Assembly (NCBI GenBank): GCA_019722365.1
Contig: JADFUC010000888.1
Coordinates: 42,661 to 106,660 of the forward strand
DNA length: 64,000 bases
Source of the DNA: Lithospermum erythrorhizon
Taxonomy: Eukaryota; Streptophyta; Magnoliopsida; Boraginales; Boraginaceae
Direction: 5' to 3'
The position numbers and the translations under genes were made by a program. Of the stretch, positions 24,740-37,279 are shown in pieces. The number at the start of each line of letters is the position of its first letter. Within the stretch, counting starts at the first letter, position 1. The notes below the pieces were generated by a model. It was not told the DNA's origin and searched no databases. It worked only from the letters and a program-made list of their open reading frames with translations.

Positions 24740-25560
24740 AGATCAACTTCCTACTGTAAAAAAAGGCCAAACGTATCTTCATACATGCCTGCGTAGGAGG
24801 TACTCCACCAAATTTTTCTAGGACGATCGAGGGCCAAACAACGATATTCTACCGAGTTGCTGTGATGCCTACGCCTCGAATGTGATTTGAGAATATCATC
24901 CTCACTCCTTGGCCCAGTCTGGTCATACTTGTTCAGCTTTGACTTCATGCCTTCTTCTTTAGGAACTATGACATGTGGTTCCAACTTTCCCTCATTCACA
25001 TGATAATAAGCAGTACAACCAAAAACTCTTATGTGCCCTAAGCTTTTGTGACGAATGGTAATGCGGCTAACACTTTCGGGCAAGTGATAACTTGATACTT
25101 GGCATCTCCGCCTGTGCCAGGCTGTTGCCGAGCTGATTACCATAGCAGTCGAGTTAATGAGTCCAAACACCGTTGACCACCTCCCGTAGAAACCTTTCCA
25201 CTAATTGTTGATATTCCACTACTAACAACATCAATCCTGTTTGAAGAATCAGAAATAGAAACAGAAATAGTGTTTACCAAAGTTTGTCTACTTTCTATCC
25301 TACTAGCATGAGAAATGCAAGTCATGCACCTATCTTTCCCCAAGCAGCATCTTGGCCTGATCTCTTCGCTTTGATCATCGAGACCTCACAGTGACAAAAT
25401 CCACTCTCCAATGACAATCTGCCATTCTCAACAACAGCAACAGATGACACATGAGGAATGAAGTCGGGGTTTCCTGCGCAGCAGGGGAAAGTATGAGCTA
25501 ACTCACTCCCGTTGTTGCACCTGCCGAGAAGATGCCGGAGCGGTAGTGCTACTCCGGGAT
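24740..25560 (-). pseudogene. Copia A integrase, broken
   Basis: Minus-strand pieces include the C-terminal integrase hallmark HKSLGHIRVFGCTAYYHVNE (about 25060-24990), followed by KLEP and a KSKLNKYD-like segment. A Cys/His-containing piece (GKDRCMTCISHASR) lies upstream. Several frameshifts and stops separate them. Lineage within Ty1-copia is not resolved. Confidence 0.8.
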
Positions 25561-26454
25561 ATCATTGACTTTATCCTATGATGTTCAGCGAAACCCGTGA
25601 AGCGCCCTTTGGAGTATTTTCCACTGAAAGTGATAGATAAGTGCCCCTCTCCGACTCACTACTAACTCCAAAATTTATCTCCTCCACCTGTTTTCCCAAC
25701 ACCATAGAAAAATGAACCTGAAAACCTACTACCTTGCAAAACATACAAAGTATCACGTTTCGCACCTTTTAGAATCACATTCGAACACTTGTAGATAATC
25801 AATCCTCCACCTTCTCCTAAGAAACTCAGAGATAACAAATTCGTAGTCATGTGAGGCACATGTCTAACCTTATTCAATGTGTAGAATCTACCATCATGCA
25901 TCTAATCTTAAGCGAAGGCGATCTTGCTTAACTTCGCTCTGACGAACCATTGAGGTAAATCCTGATGATGCCGCCTCAACTTCTCCTGCATCAAGAAACA
26001 CTCTCTCCTAGATCACATATGGTATAACTCTGGAATTCAGAACCCACACACCGGTGTAAAATGTGTGACATCGGCTTAACTAATGTCTTGTCTCTTGAGT
26101 CGTACACGCGTATCGTTCCACGATAGCACCGCCCCTAGACTTAACCCCAATAACATAGTTGCATTTGTCCCCTCTTGGGACATACCAGACCCAACCCCAT
26201 TCTATAGTAGCACACACCAGTCGTCCTCGGACCCATGATCGGTCTTCTGAAGAACTTGTTCTCCGATGTATCAAAACATTCACTAGTGTTATGGCCCAGT
26301 GTATCATGGCCCCATCAAACTAGACACTGTGATAATTTACTACTATAGAGGGAATAACTACTTTCCTCCAGAGTCACAACATCTGAAACTATTCCTCCCA
26401 GTGAAATTTTCTAACCTTTAAACTTTTATCACCCATTTCTTCGTCTGATGACCC
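25561..26454 (-). pseudogene. Copia A gag-protease region, broken
   Basis: A minus-strand frame at 25901-25662 reads HDGRFYTLNKVRHVPHMTTN then LLSLSFLGEGG, the segment that follows the copia protease active site. Further right, the gag part is present only as short decayed frames up to the primer-binding site at 26455-26466. Confidence 0.75.
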
Positions 26455-26466
26455 GCTTTGATACCA
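26455..26466 (-). promoter_or_regulatory. Primer-binding site of copia A
   Basis: On the minus strand this reads TGGTATCAAAGC, complementary to the 3' end of plant initiator tRNA-Met with one change. It lies 3 bp inside the 5' LTR, where reverse transcription would be primed, and it fixes the orientation of element A. Confidence 0.88.
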
Positions 26467-26469
26467 GTT

Positions 26470-26952
26470 TGTTATAATGAACACGTGTTTGTTATAAAAA
26501 TATTGTCTTGAACTAGGAATTAAGTAAAGGCAATGGAAAGGCACCAAGATTTTAAGTGGTATCTAAACATTTGAGCAACCTTGGCGTGTTTGGGCAATCA
26601 GCAGCATAACCACAAACATTTCACTATACTCTTGAGATGGAGAAATACGAGATTACCGAGATAAAGCGAACTATGTTTGTCAAATAATAGATCACTACTA
26701 CACAATAATATAATTACTATCCCATAGTAGTCTTAAAATGATTAGAATTACTAGGACACCCTATAAAAGTTTTATTGAATAGTTGAGGTTCTACTAATTA
26801 CTGTATAACAAAACCCACATTAACTAGTGGTGCGAAGTAGTATCGACAAACTAGACCTCGTTTTATAGGGCCAAAAGGAAGGTTGTGTTTCTCCCCAAGA
26901 GGCCCCGATGTGGGAGTTTTTACACAACTCAGTTATCATCCAATTCCAAACA
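26470..26952 (-). mobile_element. Ty1-copia element A, 5' LTR (right LTR, minus strand)
   Basis: A 483-bp block from tgttataatgaacacg to caattccaaaca with TG...CA ends, similar throughout to 12040-12511. The primer-binding site next to its left edge identifies it as the 5' LTR of a minus-strand element. Element A therefore spans 12040-26952, most of it later insertions. No matching target duplication was found outside the two LTRs. Confidence 0.87.
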
Positions 26953-27549
26953 TGTCTGACGTCTGTCCAATTTCTCAAATATTTGATATATTATTATTTT
27001 TATGTTTAATTTGAAATCATTCTAAAAGCTATTAGCCAAAAACTTACATTCCTTCGATTTTTTTTCTAATTAATATTTTTATTTTTTGAAGGAATACATT
27101 AATATAAAAAATTACCATAAAATACGATGTCCATAGTGAGATATTATACCAAACTGATATGTTCATAGAGGGATACAAATATTACTTTAATAATTTGATG
27201 TGCTCTGACTAAATATATTGATGAATTGATCATCAATATAGTATCATCAAATTATTTTAATTTTATGTCTGTTAAATTGGGTATGATTTTGAAAGTATAA
27301 TTTAATTTTTTTGTAGATCCAATATATAAATTTGTATATTTAGTGAATTAAATAATAATAATTCTACACAAAGCATATGATTATTTAACTAATATCTATT
27401 ATAATAATAACAACAATAATTCTACATAATAATAATAATAATAATAATGCTACACAAATTATATAATTGTTTAAGCCAACACCTATTATAATAATAATAT
27501 GACTAGTGTTTGTAATAACTTAGATTCGTACTAATATATTATTGTAATA
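26953..27549. other. AT-rich spacer with short AAT runs
   Basis: No coding frame is visible. Short AAT/TAA runs occur at about 27404-27450 and 27489-27500. Their surroundings (tctacacaaa...atataattgtttaa) recur two to three times, suggesting a small local duplication. Confidence 0.5.
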
Positions 27550-30500
27550 GTATACTAGTTGCTCGGTGGATTATTTCGAGGAGAAATCAAAAATTTCGAA
27601 GTTGAATAGTTGAAAATAATGGTTGGTTAGAGGTAGTATATTATTTAGGTATTTAGAATTTTAAAGTTATGTCGAATAAAATGATATTATTTGGGTAGTA
27701 CTATAATTTGAGTGTAGGAGTGTTGATGTTTGAGAAAGTTGGTTGTCGAGATAAGTTAAAATGAGAAGTAATAAGATTGAATTAAAGCGATCGGGTTCAC
27801 CATATATATAAAGCTAATGGGCTAACCCGTTAGCCCATGCCTTGAAAGAAAGGATCGGAACTTCACTTTTCTCCTTGCTACGCCGTGAGGCAACGATGGA
27901 ACTCCCGGAATTTGAAATTTCTTTCTTCTATTTCTCTTCCATCATAAGCTTTGGACCTCAAATTTAAGGAGAGTTTTTCCTAAATCATCCTCTTCAGTCG
28001 AGGTAAGAAAGATTCGAGAAACTTTTTGTGTATTTAAAGTGAGTTTTCGGTTGAGTTGACTTTTTGTATTTCGAATTTTATTGCTACAATCGATTCTTGG
28101 GTTCTAAATTAGTTATTCTTGAGTTGAAATTACGTGTTTGATGTGGAATTTCGGACGTTTTTAGGGCCGTTGACTTTTTGGAATTTTGGGTTGACTTCGG
28201 TTTTTATGAGATATTATTGAATATAATTATTATCTAGGCTTAGATTATAGTATAAGAGATGATAATAATCGATATTTGGGGTAGAAAGTGTTGTTATAGT
28301 TGAGTTGACTTTTCGACTTGATTTTAGGATTGACTTTTCTAGAATGTTGAGAGTATAAATATGTTATTTGAACCTTTATTGTGATTGTTTGAGGTGGAAA
28401 TTATGATTTATAAGTTGTTGGAGGAATATATGTTGAAATTAGTTTATTAGATTTTGAGTAATGCGGGCTTTGGGATTTGAGGTTTTTAGAAATGTGTTTG
28501 ATTAGTTGGAAAAGTTGATATATTCGGTTGATTGAGATGGTTGAAAATGTTAGTATTTTGGTTAGGTGTTGACCGATTATGGAATTAAGTGGGGATAGTT
28601 GAAATTCGTCATTTTTAATGGTCATTGAAACATAATTAGTAATACGTACTTAAGTTGTTAATTTGCTTGTAACTAAAATGGGTTGAAAAAATCAGAAATT
28701 GAATAAGATAGTTAAAATTGTTGCAGTAGTAGTATATTTTTCGAATTGTTTTTTGATTAGGCGGCGGAGCAAATTAAGGCGCTTGCGTCGATTAGGCAGA
28801 GGCATTTCTTATTGCCCAGCAGGTGAGTCTTGCTCACCGCGGGTGCTGCTGCGATACTTACTTTTAAATTGTGTGAACATGTCAATGTGGTATGATTATG
28901 TGAGAATGTTACATACCTGTCATTGACATGATTATCTGAGAAATGAATGCGATGTCGTTGTTGTATGATTATGTGTGATACATTTGTGTGAGCCGTGTTA
29001 TGATTATGAAAGTTGTATTTTACGGTAGGCGTTGAAGATTTGCTGAGGTAATGCTTGATTGAACTCCCAACTTATGTTCTTGTCAGATACGTGACGTATC
29101 GGCACTATTGTATTCTGTGCCTTGTCGTATTTGTTGGCTATTGGCCTTGTCGGCACTTATGTATTTCGGTGACCTTGTCGGCGGTTGTGATTGATTTTGA
29201 TTGTTGAGATGTTTTAGGCGTGTGCTTGGATATTGTTTGGGAGTAAGTAGTTGGTTATTGAAAGAGGTGTTGGTTGGAGTTATGTGTAACTTTGAGGAGG
29301 TGACTTGAGTATCAGGATTTGACCTATGTTCGGATGATTGGGGTTAGGTGACTCTCGCTTCCTTGCGAGGATATGTGTGTGTGTATACTACATTATAAGA
29401 GCGGTATGACTCTTTATGATCACTTTGTTGTGTGCATTGTCGGTGTGGCCTTATACTTAGTGTATAAGTGCGGTTTGGCCTTATACTTCGGTATAAGAGC
29501 GGTATGAGTCTTTATGATCACTTTCGTTGTGTGCAGTGTCGGTGTGGCCTTATCTTGAGTGTATATGCGGTTTCGCTTTATAGTTCGGTATAGATGCGGT
29601 GAGATCTATTATCACTTTTTGCTATGTGTGCATTGTAGGTGTTGGCCTTATGCCCGGTATAGGAGTGGGTAAGATCTATTATCCTTTGCGGTGTCATTGG
29701 TGGTGTTGACGCTTATGCTTCGGTATAAGAGCGGTGTTTATTGAGGTTGGTCCATTCACTGCCCGAGGTAGACGGATTGAGCATATCGCGTGGGGAGTTA
29801 ATTTATAGTTGTGGAGATATGAAGATAGATGGTTTGATGACTAGAGTTATTGTCATTGTTGAGTCTTTGTGATTTTTATTACGGGTGATATGGGTGTGCA
29901 CTATTGAGACTTTTTGGCATTTATATCTTGACATGTTGTTAAAATTTCTATGGTGTTGTGGAATACGTTTTTATGACTTCAATTTTATTGGTTATGGATA
30001 TTGTCTTGAGAATTCACTACGAATAATTTCGCCAGCGAAATTATATCGAAATAGGTTTCGGTTGATTATTGATAATATTATCAGTTTTCTGATGATCCCC
30101 AAGTTGGTATTAATCGTTATACATCCTTTAAGGTTAATGGTTTGAGATAACTTTTGAATGAGGACATTAGGTATAAAATTATAAACCGGCGTTCATGCTA
30201 ATCTATAGATGATGTTGATATTTTATACATATATATAGTGGAAAGTTGGATTGGCGTGTTAGTTTATAGGTTATGACCTAACCCACGGCGTTGATACCGT
30301 TGCGGTGAATAAGTTCCGTAGACTAAATAAAGGAATTTGGAGAGAGATAATTCGTACTTAAGTTATCTTGATTTAAGAATGCGTTGCTCGGTTGTATTAA
30401 GATAATGTCACGATTTGGAGGTTCTTATAATAAACATTTCGATGTCATAGGAGGTGTATGACTATAGCGAGTAGCGCTTTAAGGTGAACTAAAGATAAGT

Positions 30501-31019
30501 GGTTGAGTTGTGTATGTGAGTTATGAGATGTTGAGATATATGTTTGAGGTTGTTGCATGTTTGAGGTTGTATGTTATTAGAATTAGCTATACTTAAGGAA
30601 GATAACCAAGTAGAGATATCTCGTGTGATTAAGGTGTCTTGTGGAGTAAGTTGTTGGCGTGAGGGTGTGGTTGTCGGTGTTAATCGGAAAGCCTTAAGGA
30701 AAGATTTATCTTACCGAGAGGAGTATATAAAATATAACTATTGAGGTGGATAGTCGTTAAATAGGTAAGTCTTGAATTATTCTTTTTGGAGTTTTGTTGT
30801 ATGCGTAATAATTATTGTTGTCTCGAGTTTGGACAAGTGGTTTGATATTGTATTTATATTATTACTTTTCGATTGTTGAGGTGTTGGTTAGTTCGCCCGA
30901 TGGACGAGTTGTATTAATTTCGTTATTATCGCGTTAAGTAAGTCGTGTTTATCGTTATCATCGTTGGTAGTTGTGATTATTCGGAGTTGATAATGATTAC
31001 AACCTCGAGGGGCCCACAC
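27550..31019 (+). mobile_element. Long LTR of family G, copy G3
   Basis: It shares the ordered landmarks of the family: aggtaag at 28001, gttgacttttt runs at about 28050-28340, GGTGAGTCTTGCTCACC at 28822-28838, and the cttatact/gtataag array at 29395-29740. Its 3' part (30150-31000) does not match G2 well and is longer, so it may hold another insertion or represent a subfamily. Both ends are approximate; the end is taken at cctcgaggggcccacaca. Confidence 0.65.
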
Positions 31020-32939
31020 AGTCTTGAATAGATTCTGAGTTTTATATAAAATATGATTATTTAACTAACATCAATTATTAAAGATTGAAAATAACTTATG
31101 ATGAGAAAACCATATTGATGACATGCATTCTTGTGAATTGAATCATGAAAGTTATACATGTAATAAGAACAAAAATAATTATGTCATTCAATGCATAAGT
31201 TTGAATCATTAAACATCCACTAGAGATAAATAAACAAATTTAATGAAAAAGTGGGATGCACGATAATTATAAAGTATATATATATGCCAAATGTATGAGA
31301 TTTACCATCCCTCAAGCATGCGTATCTGCGATGATTCGCTTTGATTGAGAATGCTACGTATTTCTAAGTATAAGTGATGAATACTTAATAGTAGTTAATT
31401 TCTATTTGAACTCATGAGTTATCAATTAAGTGGTCAAATTATTAATTAAAAAATAATATTTTTGGCTAATTTTTAAATTTTTAGAAAGAAGGGTAATTTA
31501 GTAATTAATAATGTGAAAAGAAAAAATAGAAAAAACACAACCCTTATTTAAACTTTTATATATATTAGTGAAGTTATAGTGATAGTGATTAGTAATTTGA
31601 TCTACATAAATATGTTTTATAATCTTAATCAATGAAGTAAAACGACAAAAGCTATCTTATAAAATGTACTCCACATATAGGATCATATTATACCATCCTT
31701 TAACTGTTTAACATGCACATAGATATGGTCAGTGAACCTGTGGATGAAGTCTTATGTTTCAAGTCGAAGGGTTCATGCATTTGTGAAATTCATCACTTGA
31801 TAGTTGCATTGGTTTTAATGATTCGGGCTAGCAAACTACATACTATGGAACACATTAGTTTCTGATAGAAATTACAAGACCCTTTGATGTGAAAGCATGT
31901 CGCTTGGTAGCTTTGTTTTCATGACCAATAGACTGAGACATTGCTAGCTGGTAGAAGTTTTCCCTAAGAAATAAAAATAGGGTTGTCTTCCGTAGAGATG
32001 AATGCAATGTAGGAGAAGAAGGAAAGGAACCTACAATTATTTTGCACTACTAGTAAACAAAATTATGGGGATCTACATTCCTTTTACTTGTTTATTATTA
32101 TCACTACCTTTAATTGTTGGCCAACTTATGAAGATATTGATTTTCATGTCGCTTTCAAACTAGTATCTAGAAACCAACAATTAATTTGGAATACTTATTT
32201 AATTATTAAACAAGTTATCAAATTTGGTGTTGGGTCAAGGTTGCTTCAAATGGTGGCGAGTTGCTTTGTCCTCAACCAAGCTATGCCTCTATTGTCTCTC
32301 ACTTCCTTTTATCAAGGCACCACAGTTATTTTACTCTCTCCCGAAGCAAATTCTAAGGCTATGTTTAATATTTTGTTCGGGAGGAGAGGGAAGGAAAGGG
32401 AAAGTGACGGTTATTGAAAAGTTGAAGACTTTTTATATTATTTATTTATTTTTTATTATTGAAAGATAAAATCTTGATTTTTTTTTCATTATTGAAAATG
32501 TGAAATCTTGATTTTTTAGAATTTGAGTGAATAATAGAATCTATTGAAATGCGTATATAAAAAACTAGCCCTAAAATAAGAAAATTGAGAAATTATTTAG
32601 AAAATTTTAAGGAGAAACAACTACGGACATGTAGGATATTACTACATATACTATTGAAAGTACAAAAACTATCCTTGATTTGTGCAATGTACCAAACAAC
32701 ATTAGATTTGGGTAAAATACAAAATCGTCGTCCCGGATGTAACCCGGCCCAGCACTCAGTGGTAAAAGGTTAAGATAGATGCTGCTTGTATACTAAGTCT
32801 GATCGATGGATCTGATAGCACAAATATGACCTAGCGACATTATCAAAAATGAAACTCTATTCCCGTGAGTAATTGTTCAATGACATCAACCAAAATAACG
32901 AGCAATGAGGCCTGATCAAGATCTGACATAGGGAAAGTA
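31020..32939. other. Unassigned intergenic region
   Basis: About 1.9 kb, AT-rich to 31700 and then mixed. The frames at about 32088-32417 look random in composition. A phrase at 32370-32400 (gggaggagagggaaggaaag) and duplicated cttgattttttt stretches (32473-32515) stand out. I recognise no gene or element. Confidence 0.4.
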
Positions 32940-33187
32940 TGACAACCCAGAGACCCGTCGATATAATACAATGCGCCGGTCTAAAAATATACAATCGGCA
33001 AACAAAAAGGGAAATGATTGATGAGGACTTCTATGCCACCACCGCCTGCTTTATAATCTCCATTTAGCTCGGCAAAAGCAGTCCTCGGCCACCTCGATGA
33101 TCGCTCACAGAGACCTAGGCAGCATCTCAGAGGCAGGAGTCAGTGGGTGAATACAAATACAGGCAGTTCAAAATGCATATATTCATG

Positions 33188-33236
<49 letters not shown>

Positions 33237-34400
33237 CTATATATATATATATATATATATCTATACTTTGCACCTCACGTCATTAACGAGTTATAGCAAC
33301 ATACACGTGAGATTATATTCATAAATAATGCATATTCATTTTAAAGGGAAACAATCTCAAGCGCACAAAATAAATCAAAGCAGGAATCACCTGCAAATAG
33401 CGCATATGAGGAATCCTCCAGAAGCCAATACATACTTCGAGGAATCGCACCAAAATGAGCAGCGAGAATCACGCCAGGCCAATCGAGATAAGGCCTCCAA
33501 TCACTCCCGACCGAGGCTACGCGCTTTACAAATTGTGCATATACTTTTGAGCCTCACGTCCAGGGCTACCCACCTGATAATACACCACGGCCAAACCTCG
33601 ATTCGAGTCACCACCCGACTCATGGAAATACGCGCCTGGCGATCAAAGCACATGCGTAGCCACTTAGCCCGTCAGCGCCAGCCACCGCAGCGATCATAGC
33701 ATGAACATACTCAAAACTATCTCGTAATGCAACTTCGTAATCTCGTTATCTCTGCATAACACAACTGTCCAGTTATGCAAAAGCTAGTAATCGATCAAAT
33801 CTGGATTTATTTAACATGCGTCATAAATCACAATTTCCACGTAATATCAATCATAGTCCGCCTTGATACACATATCATAATAGTCTTAAACAACGCATGC
33901 AAGATATATAACATGATATATATGAAAGATCCCATCATTAGTTTATACCTCGAGCTGAAAGTAGTAATGATAGCTACATCACGTCCTGGAAATTGCTAGA
34001 TCGAGGCTCGGCTCATTCAAAAAAATTATACACATTATAACACATTCCGTGAGAATAACTTCAACGATACATATAAACCCCGAGTGTTATATGCCTCCCA
34101 CTTATTCATTTTACAACTGCCGCAATCATCATTCAGATTGATATACAACACCTAGCATTCAGCGTCTTTATATTTATTCGCCCAACTTAAGTAAAATCTC
34201 AATATTAAAATTAATTGCGCTTATTACCCCGACAATAACATCTTAAGCAGGACTTCTAATCAATCCGGCGATCAATTTGACAGCTAATTAATCAAATACA
34301 GCCTCCGATTCAAGCCATTTAAATCTTTATCTGCGGGAGAGCTTTTGAACTTTCTTAGATCGATCTCTGTATAAAAGTGGAGGCCAAAGCTAAGTGGTTT
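32940..34400 (-). mobile_element. LTR-like block on the minus strand
   Basis: Its left edge reads tgacaacccagagacccgtc, a form common at the ends of plant Ty3/gypsy LTRs. On the minus strand it carries a gaggtataaa site (about 33950) and a caggtgattcctg site (about 33395) in the same order as the splice-like sites of family G. The sequence is otherwise different, so I treat it as a related but separate LTR family. An (AT)n tract interrupts it. Its right edge is approximate. Confidence 0.45.
33189..33260. repeat. (AT)n microsatellite
   Basis: About 72 bp of alternating AT with one interruption (aactat) at about 33235. It is prone to slippage and cruciform formation. Confidence 0.95.
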
Positions 34401-34480
34401 GCATAGAGCTTTCCAAAATCTATCAAATGTTTCAAAAATGTATGTACAAATTTGTGCAGTTAAAAAATGTATAGTGACAA

Positions 34481-34688
34481 GGTAACACTTTGGCCCCCAG
34501 TAATGACATAATTGTTGTACTTTGATTCATAAACTAACGTTTCCATCTACACTTAACGTAAAAATTGTGTCGTATTGGGAGACCCAAGTCACAACAATTA
34601 ATAATTATTGGGGACCAAAGTGCTACATTGATACTATTGAACACCAAAATACAACTCGTACCAACTATCTGAGACCATTTTGACAATT
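34481..34688. mobile_element. Second copy of the palindromic MITE
   Basis: It contains cactttggcccccagtaatg at the left and acgta...ccaactatctgagaccattttgacaatt at the right. These correspond to the arms of the MITE at 3270-3578 in LBD15 intron 2. The copy is about 100 bp shorter and its left arm is incomplete. Confidence 0.65.
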
Positions 34689-34789
34689 AGCTCGAAGCAA
34701 CAAGAAAAGCAAAGCTGGCGACAAAGGTGACTAAGATTAATGCCAATCTCAGTTCCATTATTTTAAATCTAGCTAATCTAAATATTTTT

Positions 34790-35260
34790 ATATAACAAGG
34801 ATGTTTCAAAGGAAGCTTATTAATCGAATCAGAGATGAGATTAAAGGAAGAGATGTAGATTAAGCCTACGTGGATGAAGAAGGGACAAGCTTCTAGACCG
34901 AATTACTCTTGTGAGTAATGTTGTTTATTGTGTAAAATGTAATTACAATGATATACAAAGCCGTTAACTTACAACGGATTAAATTCTCAATTAAGAGGAC
35001 AATTATGAGGTGGATTGAAGATTATAATTATCCGAATACCTTGATGTGCCGAAACAGTTACTACTTGATAGTAATTGGAGAAATGAAGAACTCAACAAGG
35101 TTATTGTCCATATATCTATAAAAGGTAAACCTTGAAACAAATTAAGTAAGTTCAGTTTGATCTCTCAAACTACCTTTACAGAAACTAAACTCTCTCGATC
35201 TATTATTGACTTGATAGTCGGAGAGTGTCTGGCAGGGTAACCGGTCTTTGTTTTTCAGAC
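34790..35260 (+). mobile_element. Ty3/gypsy element T, 5' LTR (approximate)
   Basis: The end part shows the layout of plant Tat/Athila-type LTRs: a TATA box tatctataaaagg at 35110, a leader with ctctctcgatctattattga, then gagagtgtctggcagggtaa and ccggtctttgtttttcag. Gag sequence follows about 0.5 kb later. The left edge is a guess (tgtttcaaagg at about 34803). No second LTR was found after 42900. Confidence 0.65.
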
Positions 35261-35494
35261 ATTTCCATGTGGGCCGAGGCGTATAAAAGTACAACTAGGA
35301 AGACTTGTCAACCGGTCCACTACCGAAACCGGACGAGGTCATAAAATGGAAATGATGATCGTCATCAGGCGAATGATGCCATGAACCGGAATAACCCGTA
35401 GCTAGAGGAATGAGGATGCTCATAAAATGATGCAGGGCAATTAACTTTATTAGATGCGAAAAGAACACACTTTGAGGTGGGTAGGCTGGCATGA

Positions 35495-36500
35495 CGAGAG
35501 ATGGAAAGAGTGATACAAGGGCTCGCGCAGGCAGAAATTGTCCATAGCGTCGTAATTTCGCTCCCGGTGAGGTTGAATGATGACCCTATTGTGTGATCCC
35601 GCTTATCGGGCTACCATGCCCCGGGCCTTGAGCAGGAGGTAGTAGCACAGTGCAGAGAAGAAAATAGATGCTCTCACCGAAAAGAGTGAGGACAAAAGCG
35701 GAACTAACACGGAGTTATTCGGCCTAGCACCCTTCTCTCCAAAGCTTAGGAGGGCAACCATGCCGGTGTGAATGAGGCAGCGGACGGAGGAGCAGCGTCG
35801 GCAGAATTTTTAATACCGGATGTCGTTCCCGACATCCACTACGACAGGTATGCTGCCAAAGATTTTCCATGTCATATTTGGAACCCTGTGAAAATGGTTC
35901 AACTTCGGATTATCGAAGGGTGCAAAACCTCCTTCAAGGAGCTTAAGAAGCGGTTTACTACAACCTACGTGGGGAGGGTCCGAGAGGATAAGGACGAACA
36001 TTATCTCATGACCATCAGGAAAATGGAGAATGAAGCTATTTCATCGCTTCCCGAGGATGGATTCAGGGGGCGAGTTCAACACAGTTTTAGGAGTGCAACG
36101 AGAAGATAGCCGTCAGGAGGCCCTTATTAAAGTCTCTTCGGAAGGAGAAAAGCCCGTGAGCTTGGAAAGTGCAGTGAGGCGTGCTTATAAGTACATCCGG
36201 ATCGATGAGGCGGAAAAGGGATGGGAAGGGGCGCGGAAAGCTTGCCGATGGAGTCCCAAACCAAAAACGCGGAGCGCCCCGGACAGGATCCGGGTGCCGG
36301 ACAAGGGAATACTCTGGGAGCTCTCCCTCGTAGTAGCATACCCGCCTCCCAGATGAGAAGACGGAGGCTAAAGGGAATATTGAATACTAACCCCGCAGTG
36401 CCTCCACTTTGGAAAACTATATTCATGGAATCGAGGACAGAATTGGATCTTTGCCGCGGCCTCTAAAATAGACCCTCCCACGATACAAGAAGGTCTTGAG
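35495..36500 (+). pseudogene. Element T gag, broken
   Basis: The frame at 35768-36109 contains the retrotransposon gag core: AAKDFPCHIWNPVK, then FKELKKRFTTTYVGRVREDK and HYLMTIRKMENEAISSL. The reading shifts frame near 36070 and continues as decayed pieces to about 36500. An ATG-led leader frame starts near 35494 but is closed quickly. The gag core fits the Tat lineage of plant Ty3/gypsy elements. Confidence 0.85.
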
Positions 36501-36779
36501 CAGTGCGCCAACATCAAAAGGACCACGCTCATGATATAGATGATTGCAGGCACCTCAAGGTTGAGATTGAAAAGCTCACACAGAGGAGACGCAGAATGTG
36601 AACATGCGCTTGACGGAGGCTGGCAGGTCCCCGGGCGGTCGTAGAGATTAAGAGGATATCTATGCCGTCACGGTAGGAGCGTGCCCCGAGTTCCCGGATC
36701 TATCCTTCTCCGCTGAAAAGGCCGAGATTAGAATACCCCGTGAGGACCGGGTGATCACTATGATCACTGGGTTTGGGGG

Positions 36780-37040
36780 TATTAGGATGAATGTTGGTGG
36801 ACACTGGAAGTTCCATCGACATCCTATTTTTGGGCGCCTACCTGAAGCTAGAGATGAGTCGGGCGCAAAACCGGCCCATCGACACACCCTTAGTTGAGTT
36901 CACAAACGACACGGTGAGCCCGTTGGGAGTGACTAACCTCATGGTCACCATTGGGGAGCATTTGAAGCAGGCCATGAAGATGGTGAAGTTTACCATCGTG
37001 GACATATCTAAAGGGACCTACAATGGCATTATTGGATAAT
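36780..37040 (+). pseudogene. Element T aspartic protease
   Basis: An open stretch of about 82 residues contains LVDTGSSIDILFLGAYLKL with the catalytic Asp-Thr-Gly at 36800-36808, and GVTNLMVTIGEH further on, ending KGTYNGIIG. This domain cleaves the polyprotein. The domain itself is uninterrupted, but the pol it belongs to is broken on both sides. Confidence 0.85.
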
Positions 37041-37279
37041 GGCTTATTATGCGATTTAAGATTATCGTCTTTGTAATTCGCTTTGAAAATGAGATTCGCT
37101 TGTGCTTGATATGGAGTTATGGGAGATCAGGGGAAGCCATGAAAGGAGGGATGTTGCATACAGCTTCCACAGAGCGTATCAAAGCGTAGATGGGCTTGAA
37201 TCCTCGTCAAGAGAGGTAGAAGAGGCTCAGGAGACAGAGTGTGTGCTTGGGTGCTTGAGGGAGAGCCCCGAGGAGCATG

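Noticed and set aside
33328..33699. 123-residue plus-strand frame in the LTR-like block
   Set aside because: Basic, low-information sequence on the strand opposite to the LTR-like landmarks; no domain and no neighbours to support a gene.
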